Below the pieces are notes generated by a model that was not told the DNA's origin, made no database searches, and saw only the letters and a program-made list of their open reading frames with translations. 47,426 nucleotides of DNA. Origin: SCQX01 sp035720945 (GTDB taxonomy: Bacteria > Pseudomonadota > Gammaproteobacteria > Burkholderiales > Burkholderiaceae_B). The translations under genes were made by a program, and so were the position numbers. The stretch covers positions 1-47,426 of the forward strand of contig DASTNK010000017.1 of NCBI GenBank assembly GCA_035720945.1, in the 5' to 3' direction. Of the stretch, positions 23,518 to 30,530 are shown in pieces (positions within the stretch are counted from its first letter, which is position 1; the number at the start of each line of letters is the position of its first letter).

Positions 23518-24198
23518 ATGTTCCAGATGGACTGGAAGACCTTGTTTGAATCCCGGGATCTGCTGCTGACAGGCATGTGGGTGACCGTGCGCATCACATT
23601 CATCGCCATTCTGTGCGGCCTGGCGTGGGGGACGATTCTGGCTGTGTTTGGCACCGTAAGGAACAAGGCGCTCAACCTGTTTTCATTGTGGTACGTGTCG
23701 TTGTTCAGGTCCATCCCGCTGGTCATGCTGCTGCTATGGTTCTTCCTGATCGTGCCGCAGTTCCTGAAGGCGTTATTCGATCTGCCACCCACCGTCGACA
23801 TCCGCCTGGTGTCCGCGATGGTCGCCTATTCGCTGCTCGAGGCGGCGTTCTTTTGCGAAATCATGCGCGCTGGCATTGTCAGCCTGCCCAAGGGGCAGCC
23901 GGCGGCTGGCTACGCGCTGGGCATGACGCCTTATCAATGCATGCGTTATGTGGTGTTGCCCCAGGCGTTCGCTGCCATGCTGCCCATCGTGCTCACGCAA
24001 TGTATCGTCATCTTTCAGGATACGTCGCTGGTGTACGTCATTGCTCTGGGCGATTTCTTCAGCCGTGCGGAAAGCATCGGGGCGCGTGACGGCACGATCA
24101 TTCCCATGCTGATCTTCGCTGGCGTGGTGTACTGGGTGATCTGTTCCTCGCTCAGCGGCGTGGTGCGCCTGGTCCGGGCCCGCCGGCCCGGACTTTGA
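23518..24198 (+). CDS. Amino-acid ABC transporter permease (GltK-like)
   Basis: The 226-residue permease of the HEQRO type has FRSIPLVMLLLWFFLIVPQF near 61-80 and the coupling loop GQPAAGYALGMTPYQCMRYV near 126-145. I chose the ATG at 23518, one base after the stop of the first permease (TGACATG), rather than an earlier in-frame start inside that gene. In most Glt-type operons an ATPase gene follows. Here the next gene is glpK on the opposite strand, so the ATPase must be encoded elsewhere. Confidence 0.92.
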   Translation: MFQMDWKTLFESRDLLLTGMWVTVRITFIAILCGLAWGTILAVFGTVRNKALNLFSLWYVSLFRSIPLVMLLLWFFLIVPQFLKALFDLPPTVDIRLVSAMVAYSLLEAAFFCEIMRAGIVSLPKGQPAAGYALGMTPYQCMRYVVLPQAFAAMLPIVLTQCIVIFQDTSLVYVIALGDFFSRAESIGARDGTIIPMLIFAGVVYWVICSSLSGVVRLVRARRPGL

Positions 24199-24201
24199 TG
24201 G

Positions 24202-24216
24202 CTGCCGCTACGGCAG
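24202..24216. terminator. Possible bidirectional hairpin between the permease and glpK ends
   Basis: CTGCCG (24202-24207) and CGGCAG (24211-24216) form a perfect stem with a three-base loop at the convergent gene ends. It overlaps the last codons of glpK. GGTTT follows on the plus strand, which is only a weak T-run. The short gap between the two genes (9 bp) leaves little room for anything else. Confidence 0.4.
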
Positions 24217-25704
24217 GCTGGTTTGCCGCACCGCGTGTTCCCAGCGCTGCATCAGGGCTTCTGCTTCCCTTCTGTCGAGTCGGGGGGTGAACGTGCGTTC
24301 GACGCGCCATAGTCTCGACAGTGCTTCCTTGCTGGTGAACGCTCCGCAGGCCAGCCCCGCCAGATACGCGGCGCCCAGTGCCGTGGTTTCGATGATGGTC
24401 GGGCGCACCACCGGAATCCCCAGAAGATCGGCTTGAAACTGCATCAGCAAGTCGTTCACGCAAGCCCCGCCGTCCACGCGCAATTCGGCCAATGGCGCGG
24501 CACCGGCCTGAACGGCGTCGCGGCTCATGGCCTGCAGCAGCGCGGCGCTTTGATAGGCGATGCTGTCGAGCGCGGCACGGGCGATGTGCCCGACGTTGGT
24601 GCCGCGTGTGATGCCGGTGATCGAGCCGCGCGCATCCGGCTGCCAGTACGGGGCGCCCAGGCCGGTGAACGCCGGCACCACCATGACGCCGCCCGAGTCC
24701 GGCACGCTGCGGGCCAGCTTTTCCACGTCGCCGCTGCTGGGGATGGCGCGCAGGCCGTCGCGCAGCCACTGCACGACCGCGCCGCCCACGAATACGCTGC
24801 CTTCTATGGCGTATTCGGGCTGGCTGGTGGTCTGGGCCGCGCTTGTGGTGAGCAAGCCGTTTTTCGATACCTGGAACTTGGCGCCGGTGTGCATCAGCGT
24901 GAAACAGCCGGTTCCATACGTGTTCTTGGCCATGCCTTCCTGGAAACATGCCTGGCCAAAGAGCGCGCTTTGCTGGTCGCCGGCCACACCACATATAGGG
25001 ATGGCGTGGCCGAACAGCTCGGTGTCGACCGTGCCGTATTCGGTGCTGGAGGGGCGCACGTCGGGCAGGAGAGAGTGGGGGATGTCCAGCGTCCTCAGCA
25101 GTTCGGCGTCCCACTGGTTGTCGTGCACATTGAAGAGCATGGTGCGGGAGGCGTTGCTGACATCGGTGGCATGCACCCGGCCCTTGGTGAGTTGCCAGAT
25201 CAGCCATGTGTCGACGGTGCCGAACGCCAGTTTCCCCCGTGCCGCGAGTTCGCGTCCGCCAGAGATGTTGTCCAGGATCCACTTTAGTTTGGTGGCTGAG
25301 AAGTAGGCATCCACGCGCAGTCCGGTCTTTTGCAGGATGGTGTCTTCCAACCCCCGCTGGCGCAAGTCCGCGCAGGCGGGCTCGGCGCGGTGATCCTGCC
25401 AGACGATGGCGTTGCAAAGCGGCTGCCCGGTTTCCCTGTGCCAGACGATGGTGGTTTCGCGTTGGTTGGTGATGCCCGCGGCCAGTATGTCACGGGCTTG
25501 CAGGCCGGCCTTGGCCAGCGCGTCGCGCGCGGTCCGCAACTGGGTGGACCAGATATCCATCGGGTCGTGCTCCACCCAGCCGGGTCGTGGGTAGTGCTGC
25601 GTGAGCTCCTGTTGGGCGAGAGCAACGATCCGGCCGGTGTCGGTATCGAAAACGATGCTGCGCGAACTCGAAGTGCCCTGGTCGAAGGCAAGCAGATAGG
25701 CCAT
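24208..25704 (-). CDS. glpK: Glycerol kinase
   Basis: The 498-residue FGGY-family kinase phosphorylates glycerol to sn-glycerol-3-phosphate with ATP in the cytosol. Evidence is the N-terminal phosphate motif AFDQGTSSSRSIVFD (5-19), ITNQRETTIVWHRETGQPL near 80, WQDHR, the substrate-site PAFTGLGAPYWQPDARG near 305 and the C-terminal RVDGGACVNDLLMQFQAD. The length matches E. coli GlpK (502). I take the ATG at 25704 because the family starts there; the open frame continues to 25950 through glpR. It follows glpR by 28 bp on the same strand; no glycerol facilitator gene (glpF) is in the window. Confidence 0.97.
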   Translation of the reverse strand: MAYLLAFDQGTSSSRSIVFDTDTGRIVALAQQELTQHYPRPGWVEHDPMDIWSTQLRTARDALAKAGLQARDILAAGITNQRETTIVWHRETGQPLCNAIVWQDHRAEPACADLRQRGLEDTILQKTGLRVDAYFSATKLKWILDNISGGRELAARGKLAFGTVDTWLIWQLTKGRVHATDVSNASRTMLFNVHDNQWDAELLRTLDIPHSLLPDVRPSSTEYGTVDTELFGHAIPICGVAGDQQSALFGQACFQEGMAKNTYGTGCFTLMHTGAKFQVSKNGLLTTSAAQTTSQPEYAIEGSVFVGGAVVQWLRDGLRAIPSSGDVEKLARSVPDSGGVMVVPAFTGLGAPYWQPDARGSITGITRGTNVGHIARAALDSIAYQSAALLQAMSRDAVQAGAAPLAELRVDGGACVNDLLMQFQADLLGIPVVRPTIIETTALGAAYLAGLACGAFTSKEALSRLWRVERTFTPRLDRREAEALMQRWEHAVRQTSLP

Positions 25705-25732
25705 GGTCGTTATGGGTTCCTGTGGGAATCGG

Positions 25733-26503
25733 TCATGGGGATCCCGCCACATCGCAGCGCACGTGCACTTGGGCAAGAAGGTCGGGGAAAGGGTCTGGCG
25801 GCGTGGCGTCGGTGAACAGCCGATCGACCTGGGACAGATCGGCCACCTTGACCATCGCCTGGCGGTTGAACTTCGTGGCGTCGGCAGCGAGCCAGATTTC
25901 CCGGGCGTGCTCGATGATGGCTTGCGAAACCTTGACCTCCCTGTAGTCAAAGTCGCGTAGCGATCCGTCCGGCTCGATGCCGGAAATGCCGATGAGCGCG
26001 ATGTCCACCTTGAATTGCCGGATGAAATCTATGGTGGCTTCGCCGATGATTCCGCCATCGCGGGAGCGCACCACGCCGCCCGCAACGATGACTTCGCAGT
26101 TGCGGTTGCGGCTGAGGGTGGCCGCGACATTGAGATCGTTGGTGATGACGCGCAGCCCCGTGTGGTGCATGAGCGCCCGAGCGATGGCCTCGGTGGTGGT
26201 GCCGATGTTGATGAAAAGCGAGCACTCGTCCGGAACGGCCTGCGCCACGGCGCTGGCGATGCGACGCTTGCCGGACGTGTTCAGGTTTTCACGCTGGTGA
26301 TGCGCGATGTTCTCGGTTGTCGAGCTGGGAACGCTGACACCCCCATGGAAGCGTGCGAGCAAGCCTGCCTCGGCCAGCCGTTGCACGTCGCGGCGGATGG
26401 TTTGAGCTGTCACGCCGAGCCGTATCGCCAGTTCTTCGACTGTGGAGGAATGCTGTTCCTGGACGTGCCTGAGTAACCGCTGTTGTCTGGGGTTCGGTGT
26501 CAT
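25733..26503 (-). CDS. glpR: DeoR-family repressor, probable GlpR
   Basis: The 256-residue protein has an N-terminal DeoR winged helix (RQQRLLRHVQEQHSSTVEEL, VTAQTIRRDVQRLAEAGLL, about 5-58) and a sugar-phosphate-sensing DeoRC domain with the hallmark NIGTTTEAIARAL near 102-114 and GGVVRSRDGGIIGE near 142-155. GlpR represses glycerol catabolism and is relieved by glycerol-3-phosphate. The position between glpK and glpD fixes the assignment. I chose the ATG at 26503 just before the helix-turn-helix; a 26-residue upstream extension lacks family similarity. Confidence 0.93.
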   Translation of the reverse strand: MTPNPRQQRLLRHVQEQHSSTVEELAIRLGVTAQTIRRDVQRLAEAGLLARFHGGVSVPSSTTENIAHHQRENLNTSGKRRIASAVAQAVPDECSLFINIGTTTEAIARALMHHTGLRVITNDLNVAATLSRNRNCEVIVAGGVVRSRDGGIIGEATIDFIRQFKVDIALIGISGIEPDGSLRDFDYREVKVSQAIIEHAREIWLAADATKFNRQAMVKVADLSQVDRLFTDATPPDPFPDLLAQVHVRCDVAGSP

Positions 26504-26552
26504 GCGGTCATCCGTGGCGGCAATGCTTGGACTATCATGGCTCAAACTGTAC

Positions 26553-26653
26553 ACCGAAACGAAAAGAAATAGTGATTCCAACGGCTGGTCGTCTTGGGTG
26601 TCTTTGGTGGTGTTCTTTTCTAAAACGAACGATAATAATCAAAAATGAACGAA
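26553..26653. promoter_or_regulatory. Candidate GlpR sites in the glpR-glpD intergenic region
   Basis: The AT-rich 214-bp region between the divergent genes holds repeats of an ACGAA-type element: CCGAAACGAAAA (26554-26565), AAAACGAACGAT (26622-26633) and AAAATGAACGAAA (26642-26654). Several DeoR-type repressors use closely spaced TTTCGTT/AACGAAA repeats, and this matches them on the minus strand. Binding by GlpR is inferred from position. Confidence 0.4.
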
Positions 26654-26717
26654 ACCGGGCAGACTCATTCCCACCCACTCTGTGGACGCGTTTGCCATTT
26701 CCTCCGCACTGTTTGCC

Positions 26718-28319
26718 ATGATGCCCGCCTCCGAACCTCTCCTTACTGATCGATCCCGGCTCTTGTCGGCATTGTCCGAACCTATGCGATACGACCTGGC
26801 CGTCATTGGCGGCGGGGCCAGCGGGCTGGGTGTGGCGCTGGATGCGGTGTTGCGAGGGCTGTCGGTGGTCTTGCTCGAATCACACGATTTCGCCAAGGGC
26901 ACTTCCTCTCGCGCGACCAAGCTGGTGCATGGTGGTGTCCGCTACCTGGCGCAGGGCAACGTGTCCCTGGTCAGGGAAGCGCTGCGCGAGCGCACCGTTC
27001 TGTTGCATAACGCGCCGCACCTGGCCCGGCCGTTGCCGTTCGTCATGCCTTGTTATAGCTACTGGGAAATGCCGTTCTACGGTTCGGGGCTCAAGCTATA
27101 CGACCTGCTTGCAGGGAAAGCGGGCCTGGGCAATACGGAAATGCTGGGCGTGGCTGGCACCGAACGTTGCCTGCCCGGCGTGCGCACCCGGGGGTTGAAG
27201 GGCGGGGTCAAATACTGGGACGGTCAGTTCGACGACGCCCGTCTGGCACTGACGCTGGCCCGCACCGCGGCGGCGCGTGGGGCTTTGCTGGTCAATTACT
27301 GCGCCGTGACCGGCTTGGTGCATGAACAAGGGCGTATCGCCGGCCTGCGCGCCAAAGACGCTGAAACCGGCGCCGAATTTCAAATATCGGCCCGCTGCGT
27401 GGTGAACGCCGCCGGCGTATGGGTGGATGAAATCCGCCAACAAGACGGGCAGGCCATGCATCGTGCCGCCAAACCCATGGTTGCGCCCAGCCAGGGCGTG
27501 CACCTGGTGGTCGATCGCGATTTTCTGCGTGGCAATCACGCGCTGCTGGTCCCCAAGACGCGCGACGGCCGCGTGCTGTTCGCCGTGCCGTGGCTGGGCA
27601 AAGTCGTGCTGGGCACCACCGACACCCCCCGTCACGACCTGTCGCGTGAACCGGATGCGTTCGCCAACGAAGTCGATTTCATCCTTGGCGAGGCTGGTAA
27701 CTACCTCAGCCGACGCCCCACGCGCGACGACGTCCGCAGCGTCTGGGTCGGCCTGCGGCCCCTGGTGCGCCCGCCCGATGACGAGGGTGACAACACCAAG
27801 AAAATCAGCCGGGAACACACGGTGCTGGTCAGCCCAAGCGGCCTGGTGACGGTCACCGGCGGCAAATGGACCACTTATCGCGCCATGGCCGAGGATGTCC
27901 TGGCCAAGTGTGTGGAGGCGGGGTTGTTTTCCTCGCTGCCACCCAGTGTCACCGCCACGTGTGTTCTGGCGGGGGCGGTGGCGGGTGCCACGTATCGCGC
28001 CACCCTCACGGAAACGCCAGGCGCCGAGGCCTATGGCGAGGACGCGCAATGGCTGCGCGGCCTGGATGGCCATGATGTGACGCTTGCCGACGGACTCACC
28101 GAGTCCATGGTGCGCTTCGCGGCGCGTTATGAATACGCGCGCTCGGTCGAAGATATGCTGGCGCGTCGTTACCGCCTGCTGTTTCTTGATGCGCGCCTGG
28201 CGGCGCATGTGGCGCCGCGCGTGGCCGAGTTGCTGCGCGAGGAACTGGGCGTGGATCCCCGTCTGGACGATTTCCTGCGTCTTGCCGACCACTATCTGCG
28301 CCTGCCCGCTGGTTCGTGA
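26718..28319 (+). CDS. glpD: FAD-dependent glycerol-3-phosphate dehydrogenase (aerobic)
   Basis: The 533-residue membrane-associated flavoprotein oxidises glycerol-3-phosphate to dihydroxyacetone phosphate and passes electrons to quinone. Visible features: the FAD dinucleotide-binding YDLAVIGGGASGLGVALDA near 24-42, ATKLVHGGVRYLAQG near 64-78, VVNAAGVWVDEIR near 230, and the late VTVTGGKWTTYRAMAEDVL near 377-395. The C-terminal DAO_C region (after 400) is present. I chose the ATG at 26718, since a GTG at 26682 also fits and relatives have a similar short leader before the FAD motif. It is divergent from glpR-glpK. Confidence 0.95.
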   Translation: MMPASEPLLTDRSRLLSALSEPMRYDLAVIGGGASGLGVALDAVLRGLSVVLLESHDFAKGTSSRATKLVHGGVRYLAQGNVSLVREALRERTVLLHNAPHLARPLPFVMPCYSYWEMPFYGSGLKLYDLLAGKAGLGNTEMLGVAGTERCLPGVRTRGLKGGVKYWDGQFDDARLALTLARTAAARGALLVNYCAVTGLVHEQGRIAGLRAKDAETGAEFQISARCVVNAAGVWVDEIRQQDGQAMHRAAKPMVAPSQGVHLVVDRDFLRGNHALLVPKTRDGRVLFAVPWLGKVVLGTTDTPRHDLSREPDAFANEVDFILGEAGNYLSRRPTRDDVRSVWVGLRPLVRPPDDEGDNTKKISREHTVLVSPSGLVTVTGGKWTTYRAMAEDVLAKCVEAGLFSSLPPSVTATCVLAGAVAGATYRATLTETPGAEAYGEDAQWLRGLDGHDVTLADGLTESMVRFAARYEYARSVEDMLARRYRLLFLDARLAAHVAPRVAELLREELGVDPRLDDFLRLADHYLRLPAGS

Positions 28320-28394
28320 CACGTTATTGGCCAATTCGCCGGTCCCGCCTTCGGGCGCGGTTCACTGCAAAGTGTCACTTGGCGCCGACAGATG

Positions 28395-28913
28395 TCAATC
28401 GGCGGCGAACAAGGTGCGCGCACCGTCGAAGCGCCGGGCATAGTAGCGGCTGTTGAGCGAGTCGATGCGGACCACGCCGCCGCTCGATGGGGCGTTGATG
28501 AAACGGCCGTGGCCCAGATAGATCCCCATGTGCGAATAGCGGCGGTTCAGGGTGTTGAAGAACACCAGATCGCCCGGACTCAGGGCCCTTCTGCTGATGG
28601 GGCGGCTGATTTCGGCGATGCGTGCCGTATTGTGCGGCAGACCGGCGTCCGCCGCCGCCTTGAATACATAATCCACCAGGCCACTGCAGTCGAAGCCGGT
28701 GTCCGGTGAATCGCCCCCGTATCGATAGCGTGTATCCAGTTGAGCAAGGGCCATCATGACCACATCGGTGCGCTTGCTTTGATCAACCACCACCGGCTGG
28801 CCACGCCAATACCCCGCGCCGGACTCGTGTCTGGGAGTGCTGGCGCAGCCCGCGAGCAGCGTCAGCACGGCCACCAAGCCAGGAAACAGGAATCGTCGGA
28901 CATACTGTGGCAT
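28395..28913 (-). CDS. NlpC/P60 (C40) lipoprotein endopeptidase
   Basis: The 172-residue protein has a lipoprotein signal (FLFPGLVAVLTLLAGC, lipidated Cys around residue 23) and an NlpC/P60 domain. The catalytic Cys is in FDCSGLVDYVF, the His in YSHMGIYLGHGRF and the third polar residue in INAPSSGG, as in MepS/Spr-type enzymes that cut the D-glutamyl or meso-DAP crosslinks of peptidoglycan. It is likely anchored in the outer membrane. The ATG at 28913 gives the better signal peptide; an ATG four codons earlier is possible. It is convergent with glpD and divergent from the flhDC region. Confidence 0.9.
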   Translation of the reverse strand: MPQYVRRFLFPGLVAVLTLLAGCASTPRHESGAGYWRGQPVVVDQSKRTDVVMMALAQLDTRYRYGGDSPDTGFDCSGLVDYVFKAAADAGLPHNTARIAEISRPISRRALSPGDLVFFNTLNRRYSHMGIYLGHGRFINAPSSGGVVRIDSLNSRYYARRFDGARTLFAAD

Positions 28914-29025
28914 GGGCGCGATCATTTTCGCATTATTACTGTAATTTCATGTGGATACAAGACTTTATTCACGCTGTTTATCGCATGATGGCCTATGGCG
29001 TGCAGGAATCGCGAGAGGGGATACC

Positions 29026-29097
29026 GTGCAGAACCAGGCGTCGACCGACGATTGGGAAAATATCGGTGAGGAGTGGGTGTCAGACTTGATTTTGTGA
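29026..29097 (+). CDS. Possible 23-residue small protein (doubtful)
   Basis: A GTG at 29026 follows an AGAGGGG ribosome-binding-like sequence and opens a 23-codon frame that ends with TGA at 29097. The product is acidic (DDWENIGEEWVSDLIL at the end). The frame extends upstream to a GTG at 28951. I do not recognise it. It could be a decayed gene remnant, a leader peptide, or chance. It precedes the AT-rich control region of flhDC. Confidence 0.15.
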   Translation: MQNQASTDDWENIGEEWVSDLIL

Positions 29098-29145
29098 CGA
29101 TGCTGTTTCAAAAAATGTGGTATTTCAGTCGCAATCTTCAATTAA

Positions 29146-29183
29146 TATGTAACATAGATACGTGTACGTAATTATGTAACATA
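29146..29183. promoter_or_regulatory. Triple evenly spaced palindrome upstream of flhDC
   Basis: Three small perfect or near-perfect palindromes of the type TAYGT-N(1-2)-ACRTA occur in a row: TATGTAACATA (29146-29156), TACGTGTACGTA (29159-29170) and TATGTAACATA again (29173-29183). Their centres are at 29151, 29164.5 and 29178, exactly 13.5 bp apart, and the whole 38-bp block is nearly symmetric. It stands just upstream of a candidate -35 (29192). This is the layout of a multi-dimer operator. The identity of the protein is unknown; it is not a standard FlhDC, FNR or CRP site. Confidence 0.65.
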
Positions 29184-29351
29184 ACTAACGGTTGCTGAAT
29201 ATCTTTTAATTTCTTTTAAAAAACAAAAACAATCCATTAATTTCTCAATAAAAATAACAATATTAAGATATCTGTCAATATTGATATTTATGCGAAATAC
29301 ACAGATTAATGGCAATATGATACAAAAAACAGGTTTTGTTAGTTTTGGACC

Positions 29352-29389
29352 ATGATGCGCCCGCCTATGCGGAATGTGGCCCGCATCAT
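29352..29389 (+). promoter_or_regulatory. Inverted repeat in the presumed flhD leader
   Basis: ATGATGCG (29352-29359) pairs perfectly with CGCATCAT (29382-29389), with 22 bases between, about 57 bases before the flhD start. In the transcript it could form a stem with an internal partial fold. A role in leader folding or protein binding is only inferred. Confidence 0.35.
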
Positions 29390-29445
29390 ACTCGCGAACC
29401 CTCGATTTTTTCCCTGGAACACCTTCTTTGTCACAGGAGCCCAAC

Positions 29446-29772
29446 ATGCTGGCTGTCGATGATTCATTGCTGAGCGACATTCAAGAAGTCAATTTGTCGT
29501 ACCTTTTGCTTGCCCAGCGCCTATTGCGCGAAAACTACGCGTCGGCCATGTTCCGCCTCGGGTTCACTGAAGACGTGGCCGAAGTGGTGCTTCAACTGTC
29601 CCCCGCCCAGTTGGTCAAGCTGGCCGGGTCGGGTTCGCTGATCTGTGGCTTTCGTCTGAACGATTACGATTTGTTGTCGTCGCTGGCGAATGACGTGCTG
29701 GGGGGGGTGTTGCAGCAGGCGCATGCCACCATTCTTCTGGCGCAGCGCTCCGCGCTTCCCCAGGTGGCTTGA
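29446..29772 (+). CDS. flhD: Flagellar master regulator subunit FlhD
   Basis: The 108-residue helical protein matches FlhD: LSDIQEVNLSYLLLAQRLLR near 9-28, ENYASAMFRLGF and a C-terminal half with ICGFRLNDYDLLSSL (Cys67 at the position of the inter-subunit disulfide in the enteric protein). With FlhC it forms the FlhD4C2 activator of class II flagellar operons with sigma-70. The ATG at 29446 has a CAGGAG ribosome-binding site and fits the family start. Codons 85-87 contain a run of eight Gs (29700-29707) discussed separately. flhC follows after 25 bp. Confidence 0.95.
   Translation: MLAVDDSLLSDIQEVNLSYLLLAQRLLRENYASAMFRLGFTEDVAEVVLQLSPAQLVKLAGSGSLICGFRLNDYDLLSSLANDVLGGVLQQAHATILLAQRSALPQVA
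29700..29707 (+). repeat. G8 homopolymer within flhD
   Basis: Codons CTG GGG GGG GTG in flhD give an uninterrupted run of eight Gs, the longest G-run I notice in the window (six or seven occur elsewhere, e.g. 6250-6256 and 44090-44096). Loss of one G would shift reading into the frame of flhC, which is open across this junction from 29690 to 30358. The gain of one G would lead to a stop near 29851. Two consecutive GGG glycine codons are an unusual choice in a GC-rich genome that prefers GGC. Confidence 0.7.
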
Positions 29773-29797
29773 ATCACGTTTTTGCGGAAGTATTTTC

Positions 29798-30358
29798 ATG
29801 TCCACGAAAAGCGTTTCCCGCGATGCCGAGGAAATCCTGCTGGCCACCGATATGATCAAACTCGGGGCCAGGCTTCAGGTGCTGCAGGCCGAAACCAGCC
29901 TCAGCTACGATCGGCTCGCCCGCCTGTATCGGGAGATCAAGGGTTGCTCCCCACCCAAGGGTATGCTGCCATTTTCGGTGGACTGGTTCATGACATGGTT
30001 GCCGAACATCCATTCCAGTGTGTTCTACAACATTTACCGGTTCATGGACGCCCATACACCCGCCAAGAAGTCCGGGGCGCTCATAGAAGGCTACCGCCTG
30101 TATCTCGAGCAGGCCGACGCTGGACGGCTTGCGTCGTCGGCTAAAGAGCCTGTGCTGAGTTTCACCCGTGCCTGGATGTTGGTGCGTTTCTTCGACAGTG
30201 ATCTGGTGCAGTTATCCCGCTGTACCCGTTGCACAGGCCAGTTCGTTGCTCATGCCCACGATCCCCAGGCCAATTTTGTTTGCGCCATCTGCCGGCCGCC
30301 TCCGCGTGCCGGCAAAACCCGCGGTCGGGCTGTTTTGCGCCAGCCGGCCAAAGTGTAG
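29798..30358 (+). CDS. flhC: Flagellar master regulator subunit FlhC
   Basis: The 186-residue protein binds DNA and zinc in the FlhD4C2 activator. The four zinc cysteines are C142, C145 (CTRC), C162 and C165 (CAIC). The N-terminal helical part (ATDMIKLGARLQVLQAETSL) and LPFSVDWFMTWLPNIHSSVF are family hallmarks. I chose the ATG at 29798 with its GGAAG site; the same frame is open upstream to 29690 over the end of flhD, so a fusion would be possible after a one-base shift. It acts on class II flagellar promoters such as those expected for flhB and flgA/flgB. Confidence 0.95.
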   Translation: MSTKSVSRDAEEILLATDMIKLGARLQVLQAETSLSYDRLARLYREIKGCSPPKGMLPFSVDWFMTWLPNIHSSVFYNIYRFMDAHTPAKKSGALIEGYRLYLEQADAGRLASSAKEPVLSFTRAWMLVRFFDSDLVQLSRCTRCTGQFVAHAHDPQANFVCAICRPPPRAGKTRGRAVLRQPAKV

Positions 30359-30530
30359 TCAGGGTGAAGCGGTACACCGTCGTTGTCCGAGCGGCAGCCG
30401 AGCCCCACTCCTCCTCGCTCCGGTATCTTTGTAGGCGCCGATCTGGCCTCGAAAATCCCTGTTGTCACCGGTTTTCGCCAAGACCGAAGCAGAGGATCAT
30501 TGCAACCGTTTGGTCGATAAAGGCTCGCTT

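Larger units (their letters stand above)
28914..29445. other. AT-rich intergenic region upstream of flhDC
   Basis: About 530 bp carry no convincing gene. The stretch 29100-29345 is strikingly AT-rich for this GC-rich genome and contains the triple palindrome (29146-29183). A possible promoter with -35 TTGCTG (29192-29197), a 17-bp spacer and -10 TTTAAA (29215-29220) lies just after it, and a second one with TTGATA (29281-29286) and ATTAAT (29305-29310) with an 18-bp spacer lies further down. A leader inverted repeat (29352-29389) follows. A 10-bp palindrome TCAATATTGA is at 29275-29284. Everything points to heavy transcriptional control of flagellar master regulator expression; no binding protein can be named. 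Confidence 0.6.

Noticed and set aside
27096..28334. A 412-codon antisense frame over glpD
   Set aside because: It is complementary to conserved GlpD sequence, with no family resemblance.
28320..28394. Hairpins between glpD and the NlpC/P60 gene
   Set aside because: The GC-rich partial repeats there are imperfect and lack a T-run; too weak to call a terminator.
30425..30444. GCCGATCT upstream of motA as a sigma-28 -10 element
   Set aside because: No TAAAG-like -35 stands 11 bases upstream, so it does not qualify as a FliA promoter.
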